This document shows positions 49,572 to 58,120 of a DNA stretch of 64,000 nt, piece by piece; the first letter of the stretch is position 1; each line of letters opens with the position of its first letter. The stretch comes from Microbacterium paulum (GTDB taxonomy: Bacteria > Actinomycetota > Actinomycetes > Actinomycetales > Microbacteriaceae). The notes beneath the pieces were generated by a model, which did no database searches, was not told where the DNA came from, and was given only the letters and a program-made list of their open reading frames with translations. The DNA lies in assembly GCF_015707995.1 (NCBI RefSeq), contig NZ_JAAGRY010000001.1, positions 62,001 to 126,000 of the forward strand, read 5' to 3'. A program made the position numbers and the translations under genes.

Positions 49572-50924
49572 GTGCACGAACAGTTCTCGGCCCGAAACGA
49601 GGACGCAGGCTTCACCCTCATCGAGGTCGTCGTCGCGATGCTCGTGTTCGCGATCATCGCGACCGGGTTCCTCATGACGCTCACTGCCGGACTCGTGACT
49701 ACCCGCGACACGCGCACCCGCATCGTCGCCGCCAACCTCGCCTCGCAGCAGATCGACCTCATCCGTTCCCAGGACGTCTTCGACGTCACGAGTTCGACGC
49801 GCGACATCACTCTCAACGGCGACACCTTCCACGTCGACGTCGAGTCCACGTGGGCCACCGCATCCGGCGCCACGGCCTCCTGCGACACGACCGGATCCAC
49901 CGACGCGCTCGCCTACCGCCAGGTGACGGTGAAGGTGACCTGGGACAACATGGCCGCAGGCGCACGGCCCGTCTACAGTGATACGTCTCTCGCCCCGAGC
50001 AGCAAGATCAACGATCCCTCGCGCGGCACGGTGCTCGTGAGCGTCATCGACTCCGCCGGTGTCGGCGTGAGCGGTGCCACCGTGAGCCTCAGCCCCTCGA
50101 ACGGCGTCGCCTCGGTCACGACCGACAGCGACGGGTGTGCGTATCTTCTCAAGGTTCCTCCGGCGGCGAGTTACACCGTCGGCGTCTCGAAGTCGAACTA
50201 CGTCAACGAACAGCACCTCGCGTCCCCCACGGCGACGGTCACGGTATCGGCGGGGAGCACCTCGCAGGCGAGCTTCGCGTACGACAAGGCGACGACGTTC
50301 CGCCTGACCTACGCGAACAACGTGGTGGGAGCCGTCGCTCTGCCGACGAACCTCACGACGACCGCCATGTCGACGTACGGCAACTCCCAGCTACCGGCGA
50401 CCACCGGAAACCCGAAGACCTTCTCGCTCTACCCGATCCCGTCGGGGTACAGCCTGGTCGCGGGCGGCTACGCGCCGCCCGCGGAGGATGTGACGAAGAC
50501 CTGCCTCGCCCCCGACCCCGGGGAGTGGCTCGAGGCGCCGCCGCTCGTCGGGAAGCGCCCGGATGCAGTCGCCGGCGCTCCGGGCGGCACGGTGAACGCC
50601 TCCGTCGCGATGGGAGTCGTGCGCCTGACGGGGCTCACCGGCACAACCAACCCCTACCTCACGGCCGTCTATGCCGGCGGCGGGGCCGGCGACCCCGGCT
50701 GCGGCTACTCGCCGAAGCCGACGTACACCTTCGCGAACGGCACGATCTCCTCCGGCACCGCGACCATCGCTCTTCCCTACGGCACCTGGAAGCTGTACCG
50801 GGGCAGCTCCTCCGGAAGCCTCGGCACGCAACTCAAGAGCGGCATCACGCCGGCCACGACGGGCGCCGTCACCGGCACCGGCGCGGCCACCGTCGTGACC
50901 CTCGACCCGCGGGTCGCGCCGTGA
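49572..50924 (+). CDS. Minor pilin-like protein with Cna/carboxypeptidase-regulatory-like domain
   Basis: A 450-residue prepilin. The type III signal is NEDAG-FTLIEVVVAMLVFAIIATGFLMTLTAG with Glu at +5. The pilin part (about 13-155) has PilV character (ASQQIDLIRSQDVFD). It is followed by a beta-sandwich of the carboxypeptidase regulatory/Cna-B type (GTVLVSVIDSAGVGVSGATVSLSPSNG...TTDSDGCAYLLKVPPAASYTVGVSKSNYV, about 155-230) and a Ser/Thr/Gly-rich beta region. Such fusion at a pilus tip suggests an adhesin. The GTG at 49572 follows GGAGGGAGG. Its stop overlaps the next start. Confidence 0.8.
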   Translation: MHEQFSARNEDAGFTLIEVVVAMLVFAIIATGFLMTLTAGLVTTRDTRTRIVAANLASQQIDLIRSQDVFDVTSSTRDITLNGDTFHVDVESTWATASGATASCDTTGSTDALAYRQVTVKVTWDNMAAGARPVYSDTSLAPSSKINDPSRGTVLVSVIDSAGVGVSGATVSLSPSNGVASVTTDSDGCAYLLKVPPAASYTVGVSKSNYVNEQHLASPTATVTVSAGSTSQASFAYDKATTFRLTYANNVVGAVALPTNLTTTAMSTYGNSQLPATTGNPKTFSLYPIPSGYSLVAGGYAPPAEDVTKTCLAPDPGEWLEAPPLVGKRPDAVAGAPGGTVNASVAMGVVRLTGLTGTTNPYLTAVYAGGGAGDPGCGYSPKPTYTFANGTISSGTATIALPYGTWKLYRGSSSGSLGTQLKSGITPATTGAVTGTGAATVVTLDPRVAP

Positions 50925-51613
50925 GCGCCCGGCGCGCCACGGGCGCGGGCCGCGAATCGGGGATGACGCTCATCGAACTCGTCGTCGCGATGGGGATCTC
51001 CTCGATCCTCATCGCCCTCATCGTGACGCTCTTCGTGAGCACGACGCGGTCGTTCAACGACCAGCAGGGTTCCGTCGACAACAGCCGACTCGCCTCCACC
51101 GCGATGAACGAGGTGACCCGCATCCTCCGCGCAGGCACGGAGATCCCCGTCTATGGGGTCGCGACGAACGAGGCCGTCTTCGAGTACGCCGGAGCGGAGA
51201 AGATCCTCATGCGTTCCTTCATCGACGCGGAATCGTCGGCCGACCCTGCACCGCTCCGGGTGCAGTTCGCGCGCAACAGCGGGAACGAGCTCGTGGAGAC
51301 GCGTTGGACCGCGTACCACGACCACGGCACGTACTGGAAGTTCAACACGACCTCCACCTATGCGCGCACAGTCGCGCGCTCGCTGCTCCCCGCGACGGCC
51401 TCGAGTCCGCTGTTCCGCTACTTCGACAAGAACGGTGGCGAGCTCCTGCCGGCCTCCAACTCCAGTCTCTCCGCTGCGCAGATCCGCAACATCGTGAGCG
51501 TCCAGGTGACGATGCGCGTGCAATCCGACGGGAGCGGACGCGTCGCGCCGGTCTCGATCCAGAACATGGTGGGCCTGCCGAACCTCGGGGTCGCCCGCGT
51601 GGAGGTGAAATGA
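50921..51613 (+). CDS. Minor pilin, PilW/GspJ-like
   Basis: A 230-residue prepilin: leader ending GRESG, then MTLIELVVAMGISSILIALIVTLFVSTTRSFNDQQ, the N-terminal helix of pseudopilins with Glu at +5 (Met replaces Phe at +1). The rest is a beta-rich domain (YGVATNEAVFEYAGAEKILMRSF). It should form part of the initiating complex at the pilus tip. It starts at GTG 50921 in a 4-base overlap with the previous gene and ends in overlap with the next. Confidence 0.85.
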   Translation: MSARRATGAGRESGMTLIELVVAMGISSILIALIVTLFVSTTRSFNDQQGSVDNSRLASTAMNEVTRILRAGTEIPVYGVATNEAVFEYAGAEKILMRSFIDAESSADPAPLRVQFARNSGNELVETRWTAYHDHGTYWKFNTTSTYARTVARSLLPATASSPLFRYFDKNGGELLPASNSSLSAAQIRNIVSVQVTMRVQSDGSGRVAPVSIQNMVGLPNLGVARVEVK

Positions 51614-53391
51614 TGATCCGCATCCGTGCTGCGCGGTTGCCCCGCGGCGACGACACCGGCGCCGCCCTCATCCTCGTGGTGGGCGTCGGCATGATCCTCG
51701 CGATGCTCATGTCCATGCTCGTCGTCGTGTCGGTCAACGGCATGCGGCAGGCGCGCACCGACGCCGACTGGAACGCCGCGCTCGCGGCCGCCTATGCCGG
51801 CATCGACGAGTACCAGAGCCGGCTCGCCGTCGACACCACCTACTACCGCTTCGGAAACTCGGCCGCCCCCTTCAGCAGCGGGAGCTCGGTCGTGCTTCCC
51901 ACGTCGCCCGTGAATCCCGCGTTCGGCGTCGGAACCGCAGGGTCCTGGGCGACCGTGTCCGACAGTGACGCGCGCGCCCAGTACCGCTACGAGGTCGACA
52001 ACTCGAAGTACTCGACGAGCGGCCGCATCCGCCTGCGTGCGACGGGGCGCGTGGGCCAGGCGACGCGGACGATCGTCGCCGACCTCAAACAGCAAGGGTT
52101 CATCGACTTCCTGTACTTCAGTGACTACGAGGTCCAGGATCCCGCCGTCGTGGGCGTGCCTGACGCCAGCTGCTACACCGACTCGGCCAAGACCGTCATG
52201 AAGTACAGCTACGAGGGTCGCCCGATGGGAACGACCTGCAATGAGATCGCCTTCGGCGAGACGGACACCCAGGGCGGACCTGTCCACACCAACGACACGC
52301 TCCGCGCCTGCGGTTCGACGTTCACGGGCCCGGTCACGAGCGCCGACACGCGCAGTCCCTTCTATGTGCGGCGCGATTCGAACGGCACCCTGTGCACCGC
52401 GCCGACGTTCGCCCTCGCCGGCTACCCCGCGCACACGGGCAACATGCCGATGCCCGCCACCAATGCCGAGTTGAAGAAAGAGACGCGCTCCGACCTCACG
52501 GCGACGGATGTCCCGCGACCGGGATGCCTCTATACGGGCCCTACCCAGATCACGTTCCTCGCTGACGGCACGATGAACGTCAAGTCGCCCTTCACCAAGA
52601 AGACGCGGATCGGGAACGCCGCGGCGACGACGGGATCGACCCCCGCGGCCTGCGGGTCGATCACCGCCCTCACGTCGGTGAACGGCGCGACGATCGCCGT
52701 TCCCGAGAACAACGTCATCTATGTGCAGAACGTGCCCTCGATCTCCACCGATGTGAACTACACGGCGGCGGGGACCTGGCCGAAGAACTTCACGTGCACC
52801 ACGAACAGCGGGTGGAAGCTCGAGAGCGGAACCGTCAAGAGCGGTTACCCTCAGACGACGCCCAGCACGAGCACGACGGAGAAGCCGCCCACCACGACGA
52901 CGTACGGCTGCCGCGCGGGCGATGTCTTCGTCAAGGGGAGTTTCGCCGGCGCCGCCACCGTCGCCGCGGAGAACTTCATCTTCGTCGTCGGAAACCTGAA
53001 GTACGTCGACGACCAGCGCGACATCCTGGGCCTCGTCGGCAACAACGCCGTCTGGGTGTGGAACCCGGCCAACGCCGCAGGGAACCTCATCGACACGTCG
53101 CAGAACCGCCGCATCGATGCCGCCATCCTCTCGGTCGCGCACACTTTCCAGGTGCAGAACTACGCGGTCGGCTCCTCCCGCGGTCAGCTCACCGTCAACG
53201 GAGCTATCGCTCAGAAGTATCGCGGTGTCGTCCGGCGTGGCTCGGCGGGCTTCGCAAAGGACTACAACTACGACACTCGCTTCAAGTACATGGCACCGCC
53301 GAAATTCTTGAATCCGACGACGACGACCTACGGCGTCACGACGTGGGTCGAGACGTCGGCTGCCTTCAGCGCGGACGGGGCGGCGCGATGA
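51610..53391 (+). CDS. Large PilX-like tip-associated protein
   Basis: A 593-residue protein with an N-terminal hydrophobic segment TGAALILVVGVGMILAMLMSMLVVVSVNGMRQARTDADWNAALAAAYAGIDEYQ, which is the PilX-type start (no FTLIE-type motif, but the position and 'AALAAAYAGIDEY' match). The remainder is exported, beta-rich and contains paired Cys (for example ASCYTDSAK, RACGST, CTTNSGW, YGCRAGDVF). It would sit at the pilus tip with the two minor pilins. ATGATG at 51610/51613 gives two possible starts; the second has the better spacing (7) from GGAGG. Confidence 0.7.
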   Translation: MMIRIRAARLPRGDDTGAALILVVGVGMILAMLMSMLVVVSVNGMRQARTDADWNAALAAAYAGIDEYQSRLAVDTTYYRFGNSAAPFSSGSSVVLPTSPVNPAFGVGTAGSWATVSDSDARAQYRYEVDNSKYSTSGRIRLRATGRVGQATRTIVADLKQQGFIDFLYFSDYEVQDPAVVGVPDASCYTDSAKTVMKYSYEGRPMGTTCNEIAFGETDTQGGPVHTNDTLRACGSTFTGPVTSADTRSPFYVRRDSNGTLCTAPTFALAGYPAHTGNMPMPATNAELKKETRSDLTATDVPRPGCLYTGPTQITFLADGTMNVKSPFTKKTRIGNAAATTGSTPAACGSITALTSVNGATIAVPENNVIYVQNVPSISTDVNYTAAGTWPKNFTCTTNSGWKLESGTVKSGYPQTTPSTSTTEKPPTTTTYGCRAGDVFVKGSFAGAATVAAENFIFVVGNLKYVDDQRDILGLVGNNAVWVWNPANAAGNLIDTSQNRRIDAAILSVAHTFQVQNYAVGSSRGQLTVNGAIAQKYRGVVRRGSAGFAKDYNYDTRFKYMAPPKFLNPTTTTYGVTTWVETSAAFSADGAAR

Positions 53392-54203
53392 CCGAGCCCT
53401 TCCTCCCGGCGGCGGCGATCGTGCCGCTCGCGTTCGTGTTCGGCGCCCTCATCGGCTCGTTCCTCAACGTCGTGATCTGGCGCGTGCCGCAGGGTCTCAG
53501 CATCGTGAGGCCGCCGAGCGCCTGCCCGTCCTGCGGTCACGAGATCGCCTGGTACGACAACATCCCGATCGTGTCGTGGCTCGTCCTGCGTGGCAGATGC
53601 CGCTCGTGCGGCGCACACATCTCGGTGCGCTACCCGCTCGTCGAGGCCGGTACCGGTGTCGTCTTCGCCCTCGTCGTCGGTGCCGCCTACCTCGGCACGT
53701 ACCCCTTCGCCGTGCTGCCCGCCGTTCTGTACTGGGCGGCCGTCGGCATCGCCCTCACCCTCATCGACCTCGATCACCACCGACTGCCGAACGCGATCGT
53801 CCTGCCGAGCTATCTCGTCACCGCGGCACTGCTCGTCCTGGCATCCGTCCTCACCGGCGAGTACGAGCGCCTCCTCGGCGCGGCTATCGGCGGTGCCGCC
53901 CTGTACGTCCTCTACTGGATCCTCGCGGTCGGCTACCGCGGCGGCATGGGCTTCGGGGATGTCAAGCTCGCGGGCGTCCTCGGCATGCTCCTCGGCTGGC
54001 TCGGCTGGGCGGCCCTCGTCGTGGGGGCCTTCTCCGCCTTCCTGCTCGGCGGCATCGTCGGCGTCGCGCTCATGATCGGCCGACGCGCGACCCGCAAATC
54101 CCGCATCCCGTTCGGCCCGTTCATGATCGCGGGCGCCGCCGTCGGCATCTTCGCCGGCCGCCCCATCGCCGATCTCTATCTGACCGTGACCGGGCTCGCC
54201 TGA
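53388..54203 (+). CDS. pilD: Prepilin peptidase/N-methyltransferase PilD
   Basis: A 271-residue polytopic membrane enzyme that cleaves the KG-F leader and N-methylates the new terminus. Seen: the zinc region ACPSCGHEIAWYDNIPIVSWLVLRGRCRSCG (two CxxC pairs, methyltransferase side), the first catalytic Asp in LIDLDHHRLPN and the second in the GMGFGDVKL motif, all typical of GspO/PilD aspartic proteases. It has about seven hydrophobic helices. The start overlaps the stop of the previous gene (ATGA), so translation is coupled with the minor-pilin genes. Confidence 0.95.
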   Translation: MTEPFLPAAAIVPLAFVFGALIGSFLNVVIWRVPQGLSIVRPPSACPSCGHEIAWYDNIPIVSWLVLRGRCRSCGAHISVRYPLVEAGTGVVFALVVGAAYLGTYPFAVLPAVLYWAAVGIALTLIDLDHHRLPNAIVLPSYLVTAALLVLASVLTGEYERLLGAAIGGAALYVLYWILAVGYRGGMGFGDVKLAGVLGMLLGWLGWAALVVGAFSAFLLGGIVGVALMIGRRATRKSRIPFGPFMIAGAAVGIFAGRPIADLYLTVTGLA

Positions 54204-54244
54204 GCCCCCGGCCCGGCATCCCGATCCATACCCCGGAGGAACCC

Positions 54245-55486
54245 ATGGCAGCAGTAGTCGCACTCGACCTCAGCCGCAGCGGCCTGAGGGCCGTTCAGGT
54301 CGACGCCCCCTACACGGCGCGCCCCACGATCAGCCGGTTCGCCGCGATCCCGCTGCCCGAAGGCACGGTGTTCGACGGGGAGATCCTCGACCAGAAGCGT
54401 GCGATCGCCGCGATCAAGCAACTGTGGAAGGTCGGCGGCTTCACGACCAAGAAGGTCGTCTTCGGCGTGAGCAACCGCAAGGTCGTGGTCCGCGAGGTGA
54501 CCCTCCCGGTCTTCACGGGGGCCCAGCGCCGCACGGCATTGCGATTCGCCGTCGAGGGCCAGGTGCCGATCGACCTCGACGACGCGATCCTCGACTTCCT
54601 GCCGTTGCGGAACATCGAGACATCGGGCGCGGTCCAGCAGGAGGGGCTGCTCGTCGCGACGGTGCGCAGCAGCCTCGAATCGACCGTCAACGCGATCGAA
54701 CGATCCGGCCGCTCGATCGACGCGATCGACTTCTCCGGGTTCTCGCTGCTGCGCCTCCTGCCGGGCCCGGCCCGCGGTACGCAGGCGATCATCAACATCG
54801 GCGCCTCCAGCACCACCGTCGTCATCTCCCACGCCGGCACGCCGCAGTTCGTGCGCATCGTGCCGAGCGGCGGCGACGACGTGTCGCGCAGCATCGAACG
54901 GGCGCTCGGCGTGAGCTTCGCCGAGGCCGAACTCGACAAGATCACCCGTGGTCTCCAGGGCGGCGCCGCGACGCCGCGCGACGTCGACGCCGAGACGGTC
55001 CTGCGCGAGAACATCGCCGGCCTCATCGACAGCATCCGCAACACGTTCGCCTTCTGGAGCAACGCGCACCCCGAATCGCCCGTTGCGAGCGTCATCCTCA
55101 CCGGCGGCGGCTCGCGCCTCGGCGGCCTCACGCTCGTCCTCTCGCGGGCGCTCGGCGTGCCGACCGCGTACGGCAATCCGTTCGCCCCGTTCTCGATGAA
55201 CGCCAAGGTCCGCGAAAGCGGCATCGAGCAGTGGGCCCTCGAGATCGCTGCGCCGCTCGGGCTGACGCTCGGCGCGAAGGCCGACCGCCGGTCCGAGAAG
55301 GCGGCCGAGCGCGCCGCAGCGAAGACGAAGCGCGGGGGAGCGAAGGCGAGGGCGGCGGCACCGGCGGCACCCCCCGCCCCACCGGCGGCCACGAAGCCGA
55401 CCAAAGAGCAGGAGAAGAACGCGAAGGCCGCAGCCAAGGCGCAGGCCAAGGCTGAGAAGGCCGCGTCGAAGGGAGGCCGCAGATGA
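54245..55486 (+). CDS. pilM: Type IV pilus alignment protein PilM
   Basis: An actin-like ATPase of 413 residues: MAAVVALDLSRSGLRAVQVD (phosphate 1), AIINIGASSTTVVISHAGTPQFVRIVPSGGDDVSRSIERAL and VILTGGGSRLGGL (adenosine motif) as in PilM/FtsA-like folds. PilM recruits PilN at the cytoplasmic face and links to PilB. The C-terminal 70 residues are a Lys/Ala/Glu-rich tail (KAAERAAAKTKRGG..., AKAAAKAQAKAEKAASK), unusual for the family and possibly a coiled coil or nucleic-acid-like basic tail. A clear ribosome site GGAGG precedes the ATG. Confidence 0.9.
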   Translation: MAAVVALDLSRSGLRAVQVDAPYTARPTISRFAAIPLPEGTVFDGEILDQKRAIAAIKQLWKVGGFTTKKVVFGVSNRKVVVREVTLPVFTGAQRRTALRFAVEGQVPIDLDDAILDFLPLRNIETSGAVQQEGLLVATVRSSLESTVNAIERSGRSIDAIDFSGFSLLRLLPGPARGTQAIINIGASSTTVVISHAGTPQFVRIVPSGGDDVSRSIERALGVSFAEAELDKITRGLQGGAATPRDVDAETVLRENIAGLIDSIRNTFAFWSNAHPESPVASVILTGGGSRLGGLTLVLSRALGVPTAYGNPFAPFSMNAKVRESGIEQWALEIAAPLGLTLGAKADRRSEKAAERAAAKTKRGGAKARAAAPAAPPAPPAATKPTKEQEKNAKAAAKAQAKAEKAASKGGRR

Positions 55487-56328
55487 CTGCCGAGCTGGTC
55501 GAAGGGCGGCGGCGCGGACGCGCCGACCGCGACGCGCACGTCGCCGAGGCACCCGCAGAGGCGGGCCCGCCCGCGCACGCCTCGGCGCGCGTCGATCTCG
55601 TTCCCCCGGTCGTCGAGACACGTCGGCGCTACCGCGCCATCGAACGGCGACTCCTTGCGGCGCTTCTCGCACTGCTCGTGCTCGTCGTCGCGGCATCCCT
55701 CGGCGTGGCCTTCCTCGCGATCCAGGCGGAGGGCACACTCGCGGCGGAGCGTACGCGAAGCCAGACCCTGATCAACGCACAGAAGCAGTACACCGAGGTC
55801 TCCAATGTGATGGCCCAGGTCGGGGCGTACGACGGCGCGGCACTCGCAGCCCTCTACGCGGAAGTCAACTGGGCGAGGCTCATGACCGAGCTCGATGCCG
55901 TACTTCCCGCCGATGTGAAGATCGCCACGGAATCGGTCACCGTCAAGGGTGTCGCCACCGGCGCAGCCGTCGACGCCGAATCCACGGGGCTCGACGCCCC
56001 GGGCGTCATAGAGATCGCCTTCACCGCGAACGCCGACCGATTCGACTCGCCGACACCGCTGCTCGACGCCCTCAGCCGCCTCACCGGCTACGTCAGCGCG
56101 ACCGTCGACGCTGTCGCGGCCACGAACGAGACGGGCTATGTGATCACCGGGGTCGTGCAACTCGGGGCCGATGCACTCGGTGGGACGGCGCGCGTGGGCG
56201 CTCTCGATCCGGAACTGATCGCGACGTTGCACGAACAGCTCGAGCTCGTCGCGACAACGCCGCCGGCGGCGAACACTCCGACATCCGACGCTCCGGATGC
56301 CACGACGAAGACCACCGAAGGACAGTGA
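55483..56328 (+). CDS. pilN: Type IV pilus assembly protein PilN
   Basis: A 281-residue bitopic protein. A cytoplasmic N-terminus contains RVDLVPPVV, equivalent to the PilM-binding INLLP motif of PilN; one membrane segment follows (ALLALLVLVVAASLGVAFLAI), then an outer region with a coiled coil and ferredoxin-like fold (LDAVLPADVKIATESVTVKGV). Overlap of 4 bases with pilM and with the next frame fits an operon. The C-terminus is Thr/Ala/Pro-rich. It pairs with PilO to form the inner-membrane alignment complex. Confidence 0.85.
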   Translation: MTAELVEGRRRGRADRDAHVAEAPAEAGPPAHASARVDLVPPVVETRRRYRAIERRLLAALLALLVLVVAASLGVAFLAIQAEGTLAAERTRSQTLINAQKQYTEVSNVMAQVGAYDGAALAALYAEVNWARLMTELDAVLPADVKIATESVTVKGVATGAAVDAESTGLDAPGVIEIAFTANADRFDSPTPLLDALSRLTGYVSATVDAVAATNETGYVITGVVQLGADALGGTARVGALDPELIATLHEQLELVATTPPAANTPTSDAPDATTKTTEGQ

Positions 56329-56333
56329 CGGGC

Positions 56334-56900
56334 ATGGACAAGTACAGGCTCAGCTTCATCATCATCGGTGTGCTCGCGATCGCCGTCGTGTTCGGCGGGT
56401 GGCTCGTCGGCGTGCAGCCGCAGCTCGACCGGATCGAAGCGGCGAAGTCGCAGACCGCCTCCATCAAGCAGATCAACGATGCGCAGCAGGCGCGCAACGA
56501 CGCCCTCGCCGCCGAGAATGAGCGTCTCGACGAGTACAAGAAGGCGCTGGCGGAGAAGCAGCAGGAGATTCCCGCGCAGCGTGCGCAGCAGGAGCTGATC
56601 AACCAGATCGACGCTGCGGCGACGGCGGCGGGCGTCACGGTCAAGACCCTCCGCTTCGACATCGCGACCGCCTACGAGGCACCGGTGGGTGTCGATGTCC
56701 CGACTCCGTCGAGCGGAACGCTCGTTGCGGTGCCGATGACGCTGACCGCTCTCGGCGACAGGGCGAAGCTCGAGGACTTCGTCGCGCGGCTGCAGCAGTC
56801 GCAGCGCATCGTGACCCTGTCGGCGAGCAAATACACGGCGGGCGACGAGACGACGATCGACCTCACCGGCACCACCTGGGTCCTACTGCCGCAGTCCTGA
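56334..56900 (+). CDS. pilO: PilO-like alignment protein
   Basis: A 188-residue bitopic protein: an N-terminal membrane helix (LSFIIIGVLAIAVVFGGWLVG), a long coiled coil (IEAAKSQTASIKQINDAQQARNDALAAENERLDEYKKALAEKQQEIP), and a small C-terminal ferredoxin-like domain with LVAVPMTLTALGDRAKLEDFVARLQQSQRIVTL, as in PilO. It would pair with PilN. The ATG at 56334 is preferred over the GTG at 56325 that overlaps the pilN stop. A 44-base duplication covers its last codons. Confidence 0.85.
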   Translation: MDKYRLSFIIIGVLAIAVVFGGWLVGVQPQLDRIEAAKSQTASIKQINDAQQARNDALAAENERLDEYKKALAEKQQEIPAQRAQQELINQIDAAATAAGVTVKTLRFDIATAYEAPVGVDVPTPSSGTLVAVPMTLTALGDRAKLEDFVARLQQSQRIVTLSASKYTAGDETTIDLTGTTWVLLPQS

Positions 56901-56978
56901 GCGCTCAGGGCATGTCAAGACCCGGGCGCGACGCGCAGTCCTGAGAGCCGCACCCGTGTCAAGACCCGGGCGGAACCC
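56891..56978 (+). repeat. 44-base tandem duplication at the pilO 3' end
   Basis: GCAGTCCTGAG occurs at 56891 and 56935, and TGTCAAGACCCGGGCG at 56913-56928 and 56957-56972, both with a 44-base offset. The first copy includes the last codons and stop of pilO. The units have diverged between the conserved blocks. Confidence 0.8.
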
Positions 56979-57002
56979 GCGCAGGTCTGCCATCGTGGAG
57001 GG

Positions 57003-58046
57003 ATGGACATCGCGCGCGTCATCGCCTGGGCCCTCTCCCTCACCCCTGTGAGGGCGTTCCTCCGGTACAGCGAGCGGCGCGGCCCGATATTCGCCGACGC
57101 CGTCACCTACCGCGCCCTGTTCTCGATCTTCGCGGGCGTCCTCCTCGGGTTCTCGGCGGCCGCGCTGTGGCTGGCCGGAAACCCGGATGCCTGGCAGGCG
57201 CTCATCGACGCGGTGAACCGCGCCGTGCCGGGCCTCGTGGGCGACGAGGGTCTCATCGAGCTCGACGCGATCCAGGCTCCTGCAGGTCTCTCTATCGCGG
57301 GGATCATCGCCACCGTCGGTCTCATCGGCGCGGCGATCGGCGCGATCGGGTCGCTTCGCACCGCGATCCGCGTGATCTGCGACGAGGCCACCGACGACGT
57401 GCCGTTCTGGCTCGTGATGCTCCGGAACCTCGCCCTCGCGATCGGCGTCGGGGGAGCGCTGCTCGTCTCGGCCGTGGCGACGATGCTCGGCACCGCGGGT
57501 CTCGGACTCGTCGCCGCCTGGTTCGGCCTCGGCGCGCACGACCCGCTGATCAGCTGGGGCAGCCGCCTCCTCGCGATCGTCCTGACGTTCCTCCTCGACG
57601 CCGTCGCGATCGCGATGGTCTTTCGCGTGCTGTCGGGCGTCAAGGCATCCGCCAAGGCCCTCTGGACGGGGTCGCTCCTCGGGGCGGTGGGTCTCACCGT
57701 GCTGCAGCAGCTGTCCGGCCTGTTCGTCGGCGGCGCGAGCTCGAACCCGCTGCTGGCGACCTTTTCGAGCCTCATCGCGCTGCTTCTGTGGATCAACCTC
57801 TCCTCGCAGGTGATTCTCATCGCCTGCTCGTACATCTACACGCTCGTCCGCGAAGACGTCGACCGCGTGCGGGAGCGCTACGGCGCGAAGACCTTCGCCG
57901 AGTGGCGCGTGCAGCTGGCGGAGAATGCCGTCGTCACCGCGTCGACCGAGCTCGCCACGGCGCGCGACGCCCTCGCCGACGAGCGGGCCGCGAAGAGCGA
58001 GAAGGAGGATGAGAAGAACGACGGTGCCGCCGCGCCGTCACGGTGA
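57003..58046 (+). CDS. YihY/BrkB-family membrane protein
   Basis: A 347-residue protein with six hydrophobic helices and the YihY/BrkB pattern (FLRYSERRGPIFADAVTYRALFSIF..., NPLLATFSSLIALLLWINLSSQVILIACSYIY). The family is often annotated as putative RNase BN, which is incorrect; its role in the envelope is unknown. The C-terminus is a charged, Glu/Lys-rich tail. It follows the pilus cluster after the 44-base duplication and is likely transcribed on its own. Confidence 0.85.
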   Translation: MDIARVIAWALSLTPVRAFLRYSERRGPIFADAVTYRALFSIFAGVLLGFSAAALWLAGNPDAWQALIDAVNRAVPGLVGDEGLIELDAIQAPAGLSIAGIIATVGLIGAAIGAIGSLRTAIRVICDEATDDVPFWLVMLRNLALAIGVGGALLVSAVATMLGTAGLGLVAAWFGLGAHDPLISWGSRLLAIVLTFLLDAVAIAMVFRVLSGVKASAKALWTGSLLGAVGLTVLQQLSGLFVGGASSNPLLATFSSLIALLLWINLSSQVILIACSYIYTLVREDVDRVRERYGAKTFAEWRVQLAENAVVTASTELATARDALADERAAKSEKEDEKNDGAAAPSR

Positions 58047-58120
58047 CGTCCGTGTAAATTCTCGATATCTCCCGGCTGTGACCGGTCACAAGAGCGCCCT
58101 TCAGTGTGTACCTTCGTTAC

